A stretch of 64,000 nucleotides of DNA from Ligustrum vulgare (GCA_963555705.1 OY743180.1:32024129-32088128), one strand, 5' to 3'; positions 23,248 through 34,139 are shown, counted from the first letter of the stretch. Notes: a model not told the origin generated them from the letters alone. A program made the numbers and translations.

Positions 23248-23345
23248 CCGCTTTGCGGTGGAATGAATGTAATGAGCCGCTTTGCGGTGGAATGAATGAA
23301 TGAACCGCTTTGCGGTGGGAAAGTGAATGTTAAACCGCTTTGCGG
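23248..23345. repeat. CCGCTTTGCGG hairpin array (5' LTR)
   Basis: Four copies of CCGCTTTGCGG start at 23248, 23277, 23305 and 23335, a period of 28-30 bp. Each is an inverted repeat (CCGC, TTT, GCGG) separated by GAATGAATG-type spacers. Confidence 0.9.
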
Positions 23346-24129
23346 TGGAAATGCGCATGTTAATCTGGTTCCAAATAAGAATGGCCCACTGTTATCTGAT
23401 TGACTAGAAGTTACATCAAGTGAGCTCACGATGGAAATGAAGTGAAGGTTTTGAAATGTTAAACGAAAGTTTGAAAAGTTTGAATTTTCTGGAAAGTAAA
23501 GAGAAAGGGATACATATATGGAAATTTTTTAAAGCATTCATGTCATAAGCATGCATTCATGCATAAAGTTTACTTACTGAGCTTTAGCTCACCCCAATCC
23601 CTCCCCATATTTCAGGGATGAAAGTTAGATGATCAGAGGAGAACACTTGGCGGCTGACTCCGACAGTACCCATTATCGCCTTAATCAATAAAGTTAAATT
23701 TATTCAAGTTATCATTTAAATTTATTCCTTCATTCATTTTTATTGATCATTGTTCGGTTGAAGTTGGTTTTAATTAAGTATGGATGACGTATTAGAGATT
23801 TAATTTCCTCTTAATTTATTTGTCAATGTGTTTGATATTTTTGGAAAATCTTATGCTTGAAGAGTTTGGGGAATGAATGAATTGGTTTTGACGATAATGA
23901 ATGTGATTGAGATGTGATTGATGCTTTAAATCTTTTAAATTGGTTTTGGTGTCCCTCTACAGCTTGGCTATGTCCAATTTATAGAGGAGACTCTGCCGAA
24001 ATTTCGCTAAAATTTTATAATGGATAAATGAACATTTTTGTCGTGTAAACGATTTAAATTCCGAAATTAATGTGAATGGAAGTTAACATACCTAGGTTTT
24101 AGGTTTTGAAACTTGGGGTGTTACATTTT

Positions 24130-24140
24130 TGGTATCAGAG
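24130..24140 (+). other. PBS of HP element
   Basis: TGGTATCAGAG begins five bases after the 5' LTR end, matching the initiator tRNA-Met type PBS of plant retrotransposons. It sets the element as plus-strand. Confidence 0.88.
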
Positions 24141-24699
24141 ATAAGAGTTTTAAAAGCGATTCTGTAGACTTTTAAAATTTATTTGAAAATGGTTCGGGTA
24201 CTGAGTCATGCCTCAAGTGCTTCTCCTTCGATCATCTGGTAAGTTAATTTTGTTTAAATTATGAAATGTTATTCGATGTCCCGATTATTGTAAATTCTTG
24301 CATGCTAATGTGTAATGTCGGAAAGTGAAAGGTTAAGAATGTTGTCAGTGAATATGACGAGTATGTCTTGGTTATGTAGATGAGAAAATGAGATGGTAAT
24401 GAATTTTTATAAAATTTGGTTAATGTTTATAAGTTCCTTATGTGAAAGATATGAAGTGAATGCGAATAGTGCTTTGAGTCATGGAGACTATGTCGGCAAG
24501 AATGTATATTATATCCAAGTCGGAAATTGAGAAGTCATTGAACTTAGTATTAAGCACTTACCGTGTTTGATCTCGGGACTACCCACTCATTTGGTAATCC
24601 CACAATCATAGAAAAATTGATCTATCCCTCTCTGTAACTGGAGATCGAGTGTTGATTATCAACACTATTCGGAGAATTGTTGAACTAAAGTTATGCGTT

Positions 24700-25320
24700 G
24701 AGAAATTTCCCCAACCATGGTGAATGGGAAGGATTAGATGATAGATCTCATAACACTGAATACCCACAAACTTGATTTCATACTAGGAATGGAATGATTA
24801 TTACGGTATAAGGTTTCAATCATTGGCTACGTTAAGGTGGTATTTAAACCTTCAAATGAAACCCTTTTCGCTTTGTTGAAGTAAAGGTGAAACTTTCTAT
24901 TTCGATATTATTAGTGATGAAGGCTCATCAATTGATGAATAAGAGTTATTAGGCCTACCTGGTTGCAATAATTGAAGTGTCTAAGGTGAATACTTCTCTC
25001 GAATAAATTTCTGCTATTCGAGAATGACTAAAGATGTTCTCAGAAAATCTTTGTGATTTACCGCCTAAAAGAGAAATTGAATTCGTCATCAATTAAGTGC
25101 ACAACTCTAGTATCCAAGGTATAATGTCGGATGACTCCTTCGTAACTTAAGAGAGCTCAAAGTGCAACTATAGAATCTCGTGGACAAAGGTTTTGTTCGA
25201 CCTATCTTTTTGCCATGGGGTGCTCAGGAGCTATACATGAAGAAGAAAGATGGTTTTATGAGACTTTGCATAATTGATTTTAGACATGGCAAAACCAGTT
25301 TTATGAAGTTGTGAAGAGAT
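24700..25320 (+). pseudogene. Ty3/gypsy protease end and RT start, degraded
   Basis: Scattered plus frames give a protease-end stretch like FILGMEW followed by FKPSNETLFALL, then the pre-RT and RT start: ELRELKVQL, LVDKGFVRPIFLPWGAQ, MKKKDGFMRLCIIDFR. Their order and spacing match Ty3/gypsy pol. Stops and frameshifts occur every few tens of codons, so no protein can be made. gag, which should lie in 24150-24700, is not recognisable. Confidence 0.75.
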
Positions 25321-27840
25321 GTTGAGATTAGAAGTGATATGATTTTATTGAGACTTTTATGAGAAGAACTATGAAATTAGAGGTTTAAAGATTTGGTTCT
25401 TAGTTATTGGGAATTCAGTAATGGATATTGTGTTGAGTAAGTGAATTATTCCTCTATTTTGAGAGAAATTTATTATGTAGTTTGGTCTTGTGATTAAATT
25501 TTGGGATTATGATTTGTGTCATATATTTATAAGTATGACTAATGGGTGGTCATTTGAGCCAATTAATGTATTGAAGGAAGTGAGATATTGATATTGGAAA
25601 TTATGATTTGAAATTGTTATGTTGAAGAATTATGGATTGGTTTTCTGGGATATCAAGGTATACATGAAGTTATGTAATGATTTGATCCATACATTGGGAA
25701 ATGATAAGTTATATTTTGAAAAGATGAGCGACGACAAGTATTATGGCGTTATTGGGAAGAATCTTAATTATTCTTGGGAACGGATTGATCACTTGTATTG
25801 GAGAATATTATAAATTATAAGGATATGAGATAATACTGTTGATTTATTTTGGAATTTGATTGGGAAGATATGTTAAAGATAAGCTGATGACATTATGTTG
25901 ATTTGTGAATAATATGTTATTGGATATACTACATAGAGAGAATATTCAGGTAATTTCTATCGTTTTGATTATTTTGGTGATATTTGGTGATAAAGAAGTT
26001 TTAGAGATGACAAATTATTATGGTTTGGTATGTTTTTAAAGAAATAGTAAAGATTTATTGAAATTTGGAGAGAATTTTCCATGGGCTTACAGAGATTAGT
26101 GAAGAGACGTGATGTCATTTGGGTTATTGAATAATGACTTAAGTGATCAACAAATATTCTTTATACAGAGTTTAGAGGCTATGTTGAGAGCTTGCATTAT
26201 AGACCTTTGTGATGGTTAGGAAAACCATTTACCGTCTGTTGAATTTACATGTAATATGATTATTGGGATTAGTCAGTTACCATGAATGGGAGATATTGAA
26301 AATATTTTATGGTGAGATGCCTTAAAGGAGTAACCACTTATTCAAAGTGAGAAATTGGGGACATGCGATTGAATGTTTGGGATTATGTGAGATAATGATT
26401 GTCATAAGGTCAATTGTATATAAAAGGTATAATAGATGATTGTAAGGAATGATGTGATGACGAGAACTGAAGGTGATAATGTATTGAAATTATGAAATAA
26501 GTTGACCATCCATGAATAAGTTATGTTGTATTTGGTTCTAAGAGGAAATTCGAAGAAAGATGAATCTCAGTCATGGAAAATAAATCAGGTTTCATCGTAA
26601 TTTGAATGATTCACTGATGTACGTTAAGTTTTCATTGATGATACTAGAATATCATATGAGAGATTGTTGGATGAAATTGGTGAAAGAAACTTTATTAGGT
26701 CCTAGATTTGTACAAGTATTGCAGAAGTAATGCATCTGATCGGAGGAAAGTTTAGGATAGTACATACCATGAAATTGTGGAGATTATTATTGATGGTATC
26801 TTGATTCAAAAAATAAGAAATGAAATTTTAGGCAATTGTCCTTGTGGATAGGATTTATGGAAGATGAGAATAAGACTTCACAATGATTATTTATTATGGA
26901 GTAGTGTGCAGAAAGAGTGACAATGGCAGAGTCCAAGATTTATTGAGTTTGAGAGATTGATATAAAATCTTAGTGAGTATATTGACGTAAAAGGTTCATG
27001 TGAAGGATATGATGGTTATTATGTTGTAATCTTAGAGAGATTGATATGATTATTTGAGGTCAGTTGTGTGACTTTACTTATAATGGGATTGTATCCTTGG
27101 GTTAAGTAAACTTGATGAGGAATTCTATATGAATCACAAAAGTTTTATTCATTGGTGATAGGTCAATGACTTATTTATAAAATACTTGGTTAGAGTATTA
27201 TTATGATGATTTTGAAAGTATGGATTACAGGATTTAAGTTGATACTCCGATTTTAAAAGAAATGTCAGCATGTTCAGAAAGGATTTCGTTTGTAAATCTT
27301 TCCAGAAAGATTTTGTCAAAGTTTTAGTATTCCTACTATATATTTTGGTATGGACGTCGAGTTTCACTAATTCTGGATTATAAAGTCTTATTTTGATCAA
27401 TCTTCTTGATTTTAGTTTTAAGAATGTGATCAATCAATGTATATATTAAAGTTTAGACGTTAGAATGGATCCTATGAAAGGCTGGAAATAGAAAGTTAGT
27501 GAATGAATTCATAAGTGGGATAATGTCGGTTGATGGTCTCCTACAACAATAACTATCAAACTTCGATCCGTATTGAGTACTATACGATAGAAAGTGTGGA
27601 TTGACATTTACGAGGGTGAGTTAGGAGAAAGAAAATTATTGGGTCCAGAAATAGTACAACAAACAGTAAAAGTTGCTGGAAAGATTTGCTAGCGGATGAA
27701 AATTGCACAGAGTACATAGAAAAGCTATGCGGATAGAAGAAGGAAACCTTTGGAAATTGCTGTAGGTGATATGAGTTTTGGTAGCTCCTAGGAAAGGAGT
27801 TATGAGACTTGGGAAGAAAGGGAAGTTAAGTTCGCGTTTT
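25320..27840 (+). pseudogene. unrecognisable remainder of HP pol
   Basis: By position this should encode RT palm, RNase H and the integrase core. I see no YxDD box, no DDE boxes and no frame over 65 residues with family similarity. Base composition is AT-rich and purine-rich on the plus strand. Short hints of integrase tail (around 27640-27850, WKDLLADENCTEYIEK-like) return only near the end. Confidence 0.5.
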
Positions 27841-28211
27841 GTTGGCCCCTTTAAGATACTTGAAAGGGTGGATAACCTAGCTTATTGGGTTGCATTGCCA
27901 CCAGCACTGTCAGGGTACATAACGTTTTTCAGGTCTCAATGTTAAGGAAGTATATTTCGGATTCCTCCCATAGTCTCAGTTATGAGTCATTAGATCTTTC
28001 TGAGGATCTGACTTATGAGGAGTCACTTGTGAAAATCCTAATGAAAGTAAATAAGGAACTTGGAAGAAAGAAGATTACGTTAGTTAAGGTCCTTTGGAGG
28101 AATCATGCAGTAGAAGAGGCTACTTGGGAATGCGAAGACGAAATGTGTAATAAGTATCCACAAGTTTTGGTAAATTTTAATTTCGAGGACGAAATTTCTT
28201 TTAGGGGGTAA
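27841..28211 (+). pseudogene. Ty3/gypsy integrase C-terminal segment
   Basis: The open segment HNVFQVSMLRKYISDSSHS, then LSEDLTYEESLVKIL, ITLVKVLWRNHAVEEATWE and MCNKYPQVL is the characteristic C-terminal integrase stretch of chromovirus-type (Tekay/Del-like) elements. It is the only well-preserved part of the polyprotein. It ends just before the polypurine tract, as in intact relatives. Confidence 0.85.
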
Positions 28212-28216
28212 GGAAT
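28196..28216 (+). other. polypurine tract of HP element
   Basis: AGGGGGTAAGGAAT directly precedes the 3' LTR start TGTAAGG, the expected primer site for plus-strand DNA synthesis. Confidence 0.8.
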
Positions 28217-28987
28217 TGTAAGGCCGCTTTGCGTTTTTCGTGCAATTTTAAATTTCACGTCATATTTATGTTAATGTTATTTGAAGTTTGAAATTTAATT
28301 AATTTTACGTCAATGATTTGGAATTGTTTTGCAGTGGAAGGATTTGGACGCCGTCTCGCTCAATGTGCCAATTAGAAAATTATAAATTTGTCTACTTGCA
28401 ACTTATGTGAATAATTGTTTTATTTTCAAAGCTTGCCAATTCCTATTTTTGGCAAATTATTATAAGTGGTAAATTTTAGGATATTTTGTAAATTTATGAT
28501 AGATGTGTACTTAATTTTGAAACTTAGGGAGAATGAGGGACTAAATTGCAAATATCCTAAAGATTACTCTTAAACCCTAACCTAACCCTCATTCTCACCC
28601 TCTCACTCTACGCTCTCTCAGTCTCGTCTCTCGTTCTCTCCCTCTCTCGACGTCGCTCTCTCTGTCTCTCGACACGCCACCACCACACCACCGTCGCCGA
28701 CCACCGGTAGCACACTCTCCCTTCCCCTCTCACGCACAAAACACACACGAACGCACACACCCGCGGACTGCACTCAACACACACACACACTCACACTCGA
28801 AAAACATGTATATGATGTGTGTGTATCTATATCTCATACATAGATGTGATTTTTACAATTGGGTGATAGGTATATGTATGTATATGTGTGATTTGTTCTA
28901 GATTTCCAAATTATGAAAACTAATTTCAGAATTTTAATTATTCTAAATTTTGAATTTAACTGTTAATTGGAGAGTTGGTATTGTGAT

Positions 28988-28997
<10 letters not shown>

Positions 28998-29049
<52 letters not shown>
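28998..29049. repeat. TA microsatellite, 26 units (3' LTR)
   Basis: 26 TA units against 10 in the 5' LTR, so the repeat changed length after insertion in one LTR or the other. Confidence 0.95.
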
Positions 29050-29051
<2 letters not shown>

Positions 29052-30142
29052 CATATGTATTATATGTATATTTTCAGATTTAGATTTAAATGTTCTAGGT
29101 TAATTTTGATTGATTTAGATTAAATTTTAATTTGAAATGAAATGCTCAAATTTATGAAGATTAGATTTCCGTTAGTTTAATGTTGAGTTAATTTGAGATT
29201 TTCAGATTTTTAATGGGGTTAGTCGACTGTTTGGCATGAATGTTGGTATATATGATGCACTTTTCATACTTCTAATGTGATATGTTTAATTAATTGAATT
29301 AAATTCTTAGTTTAAATTGAGTTATAATTGTACCTTTTGACATTGTGGAAAATTATGTAATTGTGTATTGGATTTCAAAAAAAAAAAAATTGGGATTTTA
29401 AGACTATGATACTTTGTTTGAAATTTTACTTTAAATTTTGAATTATAAATGTTTATTTTCAACCTTTGAAATTATGGTTATGAGGTTTTGTTTGATTCTA
29501 GAGTTAAATTGACGATCATATTTGAGTATCTTCAAATTCTTAATAACGGGATTTTTAATCGAGAAATTTATGTAAAGTCACGCATGGGTTAAATTGAAGT
29601 TTTAATCTCAGTCAATGTTTGATTAGTATTAAAATGAATAACGAATGTGTTTGTGAACTGAGAGTCATATTTATTGATGAATGCGAATAATTAGGACTTT
29701 TGGTACATTGACGACACGGGCAGTCGAAGCTCCTCCACTTGCAAATTCAGATAACGGTAAATGCCAAGGACGTCAAGTAAGTAAACTTCCCCCCCTATTT
29801 TCATCAAAGTTGAATGTAAATGTGAAAGTTAATGTGAAATTAATGTGCGTAAGTGATTTCGTGTTAATTACTTAATGTTGATGTAATTTGAATTGCCATA
29901 TGCGAGTATGTGTATTTAAGGGAATGTTCAAACATGCACATTATCATGTCATTGCATCATTAAGCATGCATTGGCATCGAAATGAGAAAGTCAAATGTTT
30001 TAATGAAAGGAATGTGTCAAAGTGCAATTTTTGTCAAAAATTATGTATCCCAAGTTTTTGAAAGAATGGGTGTACTTCTATGTCATGAAAGATCCGAGTG
30101 GGAAATGGGGCGCGGGGGACCGGCGTACCCGAATGTAATGAG

Positions 30143-30240
30143 CCGCTTTGCGGTGGAATGAATGTAATGAGCCGCTTTGCGGTGGAATGAATGAATGAAC
30201 CGCTTTGCGGTGGGAAAGTGAATGTTAAACCGCTTTGCGG
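30143..30240. repeat. CCGCTTTGCGG hairpin array (3' LTR)
   Basis: The same four-unit array as at 23248-23345. Confidence 0.9.
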
Positions 30241-31026
30241 TGGAAATGCGCATGTTAATCTGGTTCCAAATAAGAATGGCCCACTGTTATCTGATTGACT
30301 AGAAGTTACATCAAGTGAGCTCACGATGGAAATGAAGTGAAGGTTTTGAAATGTTAAACGAAAGTTTGAAAAGTTTGAATTTTCTGGAAAGTAAAGAGAA
30401 AGGGATACATATATGGAAATTTTTTAAAGCATTCATGTCATAAGCATGCATTCATGCATAAAGTTTACTTACTGAGCTTTAGCTCACCCCAATCCCTCCC
30501 CATATTTCAGGTGATGAAAGTTAGATGATCAGAGGAGAACACTTGGCGGCTGACTCCGATAGTACCCATTATCGCCTTAATTAATAAAGTTAAATTTATT
30601 CAAGTTATCATTTAAATTTATTCCTTCATTCATTTTTATTGATCATTGTTCGGTTGAAGTTGGTTTTAATTAAGTATGGATGACGTATTAGAGATTTAAT
30701 TTCCTCTTAATTTATTTTTCAATGCGTTTGATATTTTTGGAAAATATTATGCTTGAGGAGTTTGGGGAATGAATGAATTGGTTTTGACGATAATGAATGT
30801 GATTGAGATGTGATTGATGCTTTAAATCTTTTAAATTGGTTTTGGTGTCCCTCTACAGGTTGGCTATGTCCAATTTATAGAGGAGACTCTGCCGAAATTT
30901 CGGTAAAATTTTATAATGGATAAATGAACATTTTTGTCGTGTAAACGATTTAAATTCCGCAATTAATGTGAATGGAAGTTAACATACCTAGGTTTTAGGT
31001 TTTGAAACTTGGGGTGTTACAGCAGT

Positions 31027-31165
31027 AGTAAAATCCCTACACCAATGCTTCTGTCTAAAGAGTTGTCCAATGTATAGGAATGAAATCATGTGATACACCC
31101 TCCAAATAATCCTCCTATAATCCATTCGAATGCCCCAATGTTTCGCGTCATTCCTCTCCTTAATT
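31027..31165 (-). pseudogene. plant LINE ORF2 segment upstream of RNase H (split)
   Basis: The minus frame RNDAKHWGIRMDYRRIIWRVYHMISFLYIGQLFRQKHWCRDF is the segment that precedes the RNase H domain in plant L1 ORF2 proteins. Across the HP insertion it joins in frame at the GCAGT target site with ALLFGISLAPSTPHH on the other side. This shows that the HP element landed inside a LINE copy. Confidence 0.75.
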
Positions 31166-31169
31166 TCCT

Positions 31170-31490
31170 TCCTACGTGAATTTTTCCATTGAGGTTTCCT
31201 TTGCAACAAAAGGTGTATGATCAACTTGCACAACATCAACTTCGCCTTTATTATTCCAAAAAACTAAGCATTAATTGAGCGACGATGGGATACATCGACT
31301 TCCATGTATCGATTCTCTTCCTAACAACACATTGTAACTAGTAGGTTCATCTATCACAAAGAAAACTGTAGTCCTAGTAGTAGTTCCCACTTTCATGTCT
31401 AATGGCATTAATCATTTGGATTTAGTTGCTCCTTCATTAAAACTAGTAAGAATGACTTATGTTGGGATCATGTCGCTCTCTATCTTTGAA
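31170..31490 (-). pseudogene. Tat/Ogre-like retropepsin C-part fragment
   Basis: Minus frames give VGTTTRTTVFFVIDEPTSYN, LLGRESIHGSRCIPSSL and DHTPFVAKETS. This matches the protease-to-RT stretch of Tat-lineage Ty3/gypsy elements (usual core YNLLLGREWIHG). It abuts the LINE segment directly, so an older rearrangement or insertion joined the two. Confidence 0.65.
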
Positions 31491-31506
31491 AACTTTCACA
31501 TCATTC

Positions 31507-32198
31507 TGGATGTGATAGTGCTTATGGCTGCTGACGTGAAACGAAGCACGTAATTAATGTCGAAAAGTTTCGAACCCAGGTTTGTTTGTGGATGGTGGAG
31601 TCTTGACCCAACCTTCACAACGCGGAATCAATGATGCGGAAGAAAAACCAAGACATTCGAAATGCCACAAGGATTTGTCTAGTTTCTTTGATAAGTTTCT
31701 GATTGTGAACACCACAAAGATTATCAATCTTTGATAAGTTCGGGATGAATGCCAAAACACTACTAATCATGATAAGTTCGAAATTTTAATGTGAATCCAC
31801 ACATTTACCAAGTGAAAAACACACACTCAAATTGTTTATTAAAATTAAAGCTAATCTATTACAATGAAGAAATAAGATATAAATAAGTAAAAATGAACTA
31901 ACAATTAGGGTAGCCGCTACTGGGCTCAAAATAGAGTTCTAATTGACCTAAAAGAAATTTGAGAAGGAAACAAAAATCTGCAAAACTCTGTCCGCGACAT
32001 AGTTTCAGCCGTCATTGATGTTGTCATAGCTGTAAGTTGGTTTTTGTTTAAGAGTTATGGCCATGACACTCACATTTACGGAAGTAAATATGAAAATCTT
32101 GGAATTCTTCTTTTTGACCTGTAGCTGATTTACTGCCGTGATTTCTTGTTGGCTTGAATATTTGAATTTTCCCATCAAGCCCACTATGATTCGCATCA
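31507..32198 (-). repeat. PAL-related 3' LTR (divergent)
   Basis: It shares the order of PAL LTR phrases (AATGCCACAAGGATTTGTC, CTTTGATAAGTTC, CAAGCCCACTATGATTCGCATCA). It is divergent, and its palindrome words are mostly decayed (about 32008-32060). The left edge is uncertain by a few bases. Confidence 0.65.
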
Positions 32199-32213
32199 TT
32201 CCCTCCTTCCTCA
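32199..32213 (-). other. PAL polypurine tract
   Basis: On the minus strand, AGGAAGGAGGGAA directly precedes the 3' LTR. Equivalent tracts sit at 36894 and 50701. Confidence 0.7.
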
Positions 32214-32468
32214 AGATGGTTCGTCTCGAATCAAAACTTTGTTCATGGTGTATTAGTTCACCTCCTGGATCAAATGGAAAAATTCTGCGTCCATGCCATA
32301 GGGACAACCAATAGTATTCTGTAACTTGGATGGGATGGATGGATCTAATCATGAGCTTCCTTGGCCATAGGTGGTGTGGCCCAAACTCCCAAGTGCAATT
32401 AACCTGCAAAAACGAATTATAAAAAATAGGGTGGGAAATGTTAGTTTCTCCATGTACAAGGTACAAAT
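32199..32468 (-). pseudogene. PAL C-terminal tail ORF (left of solo LTR)
   Basis: The minus frame contains LVHGETNISHPIFYNSFLQVNCTWEF, RRIFPFDPGG and FDSRRTILRKEG. It aligns with the end of the 280-residue PAL ORF at 50702-51544 (ETNISLPVLFQSLLQVDYAWKLE, HNFPFDPGG, HYDSGRIILKKE). The last residues are encoded by the polypurine tract, as in several plant Ty3/gypsy pol genes. The frame is cut from its upstream part by a solo LTR. Function unknown. Confidence 0.65.
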
Positions 32469-32473
32469 CCTTG

Positions 32474-33410
32474 TGATGTGATCCGGACCAGGCATCGAAG
32501 GGCGAAGTCGAACCATCGGCAATATGATAGTGATCTACGTGCAAAACGGAGTAAGTCCCGTGTTGGGGTCGAGCCGAGAAGAGGGACGGATCGAGCCGAA
32601 TCGAGTAAAAGAAATTATTTATGCAGAAAATCCATTACGGCCGTAAAAGAAGACCTTCACGGCCGTAATCAATTAACGAGGAAAAATGATGAATTTTGGC
32701 AGAACGAGGCTTACGACCGTAAGCCTGGAAGTTACGGCCTTAACATGCAAACTGAAGGAATTTCACGGCCGTAAGCATTGTGTCACGGCCGTAAAGAATA
32801 ACATAAATTTAATCAGAAAGGCCTTTATGGCTGTAAGAGATTTCGTCACGGCCGTAAACAAGCAGCGCCAGATTTTCCGGAATTTTATAATTATTTTATT
32901 TCCTTTTTAGTTTTTGGTTATTTTCCTATTTTAGAATTTTAGTCTAATTAGAATTCTATTTTGAGTAAATTAGATGCTAGGTTATTTTGCTTATTTATAC
33001 GTTTTTTCAATTCATTGTAAAGAGACAAGTTTGAGTTGATTAATAAAATTTGTGAGAGGATTCTCCAAAATTGAGAGGTTGAGTTTATTCCATTTTTCTT
33101 GAACTTATCAAAGATCCGATCTTTGTGGCGTTCTTCCAGCAAACTTATCAAATATTCGCAAGAATATTTGTGGCGTTCCCGAATTCGAAACTTATCAAGG
33201 AAATTGACAAGTCCTTGTGGCGTTCACCAATCTTGGTTCTTCAATCCGCATCGCCATAAATTGCGTCGTGATTGTCGGGTCAAGGTTTTACCGTCCTTCT
33301 ATCCTTATTTTCATTGTTTGTCTTGTGTCAGTTCTGATTTAGATCTTTCCTAGGTTTTAATTGTCGTTATTCCGCGTGTTCGACGAGATTCCCCGACCGG
33401 GATCTCATCA
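32474..33410 (+). repeat. PAL solo LTR, plus orientation, CCTTG TSD
   Basis: TGATGTGATCCGG to GGGATCTCATCA, flanked by perfect CCTTG at 32469-32473 and 33411-33415. It is inverted relative to the PAL element it interrupts. About eight TTACGGCCGTAA-type words lie between 32635 and 32862, and the CTTATCAA...TTTGTGGCG blocks lie at 33104-33215. Joining the flanks restores continuity with the homologous PAL sequence near 37150 and 50960, proving insertion. Confidence 0.92.
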
Positions 33411-33415
33411 CCTTG

Positions 33416-33850
33416 TACTCGTGATACAACACTTCCACCTCCTCTGTTCGAACCACGAGGTTCTCCTCTTCACCTCCAATGTTCTTTTCACTTTCTTTCT
33501 CAATCTCCCTTTCTAAAATTTTAGTTTCAACTTCCTCTTCCACATCTTTAATCTCAACCAACTCTTTCATATTTTAATTCTCATGCTCATACATCTTCTC
33601 ATCAACATTTTTATTTTCTGGATCATTCACCACCTCTTCACTACCCAATTTTTCATTTTTAATCTCAAAATTCGGAGTATGTTCAACTATTTAAATTTTC
33701 AACTCCCCCTCCTCCTTCTCAACATTCCTATCTCGAGACTCTTCTTGCAATTTAACTTTCTTTTTACCCTTCTGTGTAATAGTCTTTTGCTCTAAACGTT
33801 CTAATTGCCTCTTCAAATTCAAGACTGGGTCACTCTCCTTCTTCAGTTTC
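33416..33850 (-). pseudogene. PAL charged-linker ORF fragment
   Basis: Minus frames give EEVEVLYHEYK, KEIEKESEKNIGGEEE-like acidic repeats, and upstream EESRDRNVEKEEGELK and LTPEQALEDTEKLKKE. They align with the PAL ORF at 50702-51544 (EDREVIYHEYK, KNVGKKEGELE, LTPKQILEEE). In intact Ty3/gypsy pol, a lysine/glutamate-rich linker follows the LTPxQ box between protease and RT; here it is all that remains before the tail. At least two stops are present. Confidence 0.7.
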
Positions 33851-34139
33851 TCTGTATCTTCAAGTGCTTGTTCTGGGGTTAAACCAACTAGGGTGATTTT
33901 CTTTCCATCCTTAAGAAGCCTGCACTTGTTCCTACCAAGTTCTAGTAAATTACCTTCCTTTCATACCCCCATGGCCTACCCAACAAGATATGGCAAGACT
34001 CTAAAGGTACTACATCACACAATACGTCATCTCTATACTTCCCAAAGGTGAAATTTACTAGAACTTGCTTGGTCACATTGAACTTCCCACACTCTTTCAT
34101 CCATGTCAACCTATAAGACTTAGGATGTGGAAGTAGAGG
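33850..34139 (-). pseudogene. Ty3/gypsy retropepsin C-part
   Basis: Minus translation: HPKSYRLTWMKECGKFNVTK, LVNFTFGKYRDDVLCDVVPL, SCHILLGRPW, then KCRLLKDGKKITLVGLTPEQ. This is the C-terminal half of plant Ty3/gypsy aspartic protease and its junction with the linker. The catalytic N-part lies on the far side of the GAC solo LTR and is poorly preserved. Confidence 0.85.

Larger units (their letters stand above)
21355..24125 (+). repeat. HP 5' LTR
   Basis: TGTAAGGCCGCTTTG to GGGGTGTTACA. Sub-regions in order are: an AT-rich start; a CT/CA-rich leader-like block (21740-21945) that includes short CCCTAA-like words; a TA run (22134-22153); the CCGCTTTGCGG array (23248-23345); a block TTTACTTACTGAGCTTTAGC near 23569; and the motif CTACAGSTTGGCTATGTCC near 23960. 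The last two are shared with other LTR families in this window. Confidence 0.92.
28217..31021 (+). repeat. HP 3' LTR
   Basis: Almost identical to the 5' LTR over its whole length. Visible differences include GAATAAGGG/GAATGAGGG, CAGGGATGAAAG/CAGGTGATGAAAG and CTACAGCTTGG/CTACAGGTTGG, plus the TA run length. The hairpin array repeats at 30143-30240 with the same four units. Confidence 0.92.
21350..31026 (+). mobile_element. complete HP-family Ty3/gypsy element with GCAGT TSD
   Basis: Boundaries are exact: GCAGT (21350-21354), LTR 21355-24125, PBS, 4.1 kb internal, polypurine tract, LTR 28217-31021, GCAGT (31022-31026). The two LTRs are 2,771 and 2,805 bp. Most of the length difference is a TA microsatellite, and by eye I count fewer than twenty substitutions. 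The internal region is a wreck of a Ty3/gypsy pol, ending with an integrase C-terminal segment typical of chromovirus-type elements. Structure is seen directly; the clade assignment is inference. Confidence 0.93.

Noticed and set aside
23248..23345. Regular hairpin array considered as tRNA-like or CRISPR repeats
   Set aside because: 11-bp cores with repetitive spacers inside LTRs; no cloverleaf and no unique spacers.
23139..23429. 96-residue minus frame repeated in both LTRs (with FPPQSGS repeats)
   Set aside because: It is antisense to the hairpin array in an LTR; the repeat of the frame follows from LTR identity.
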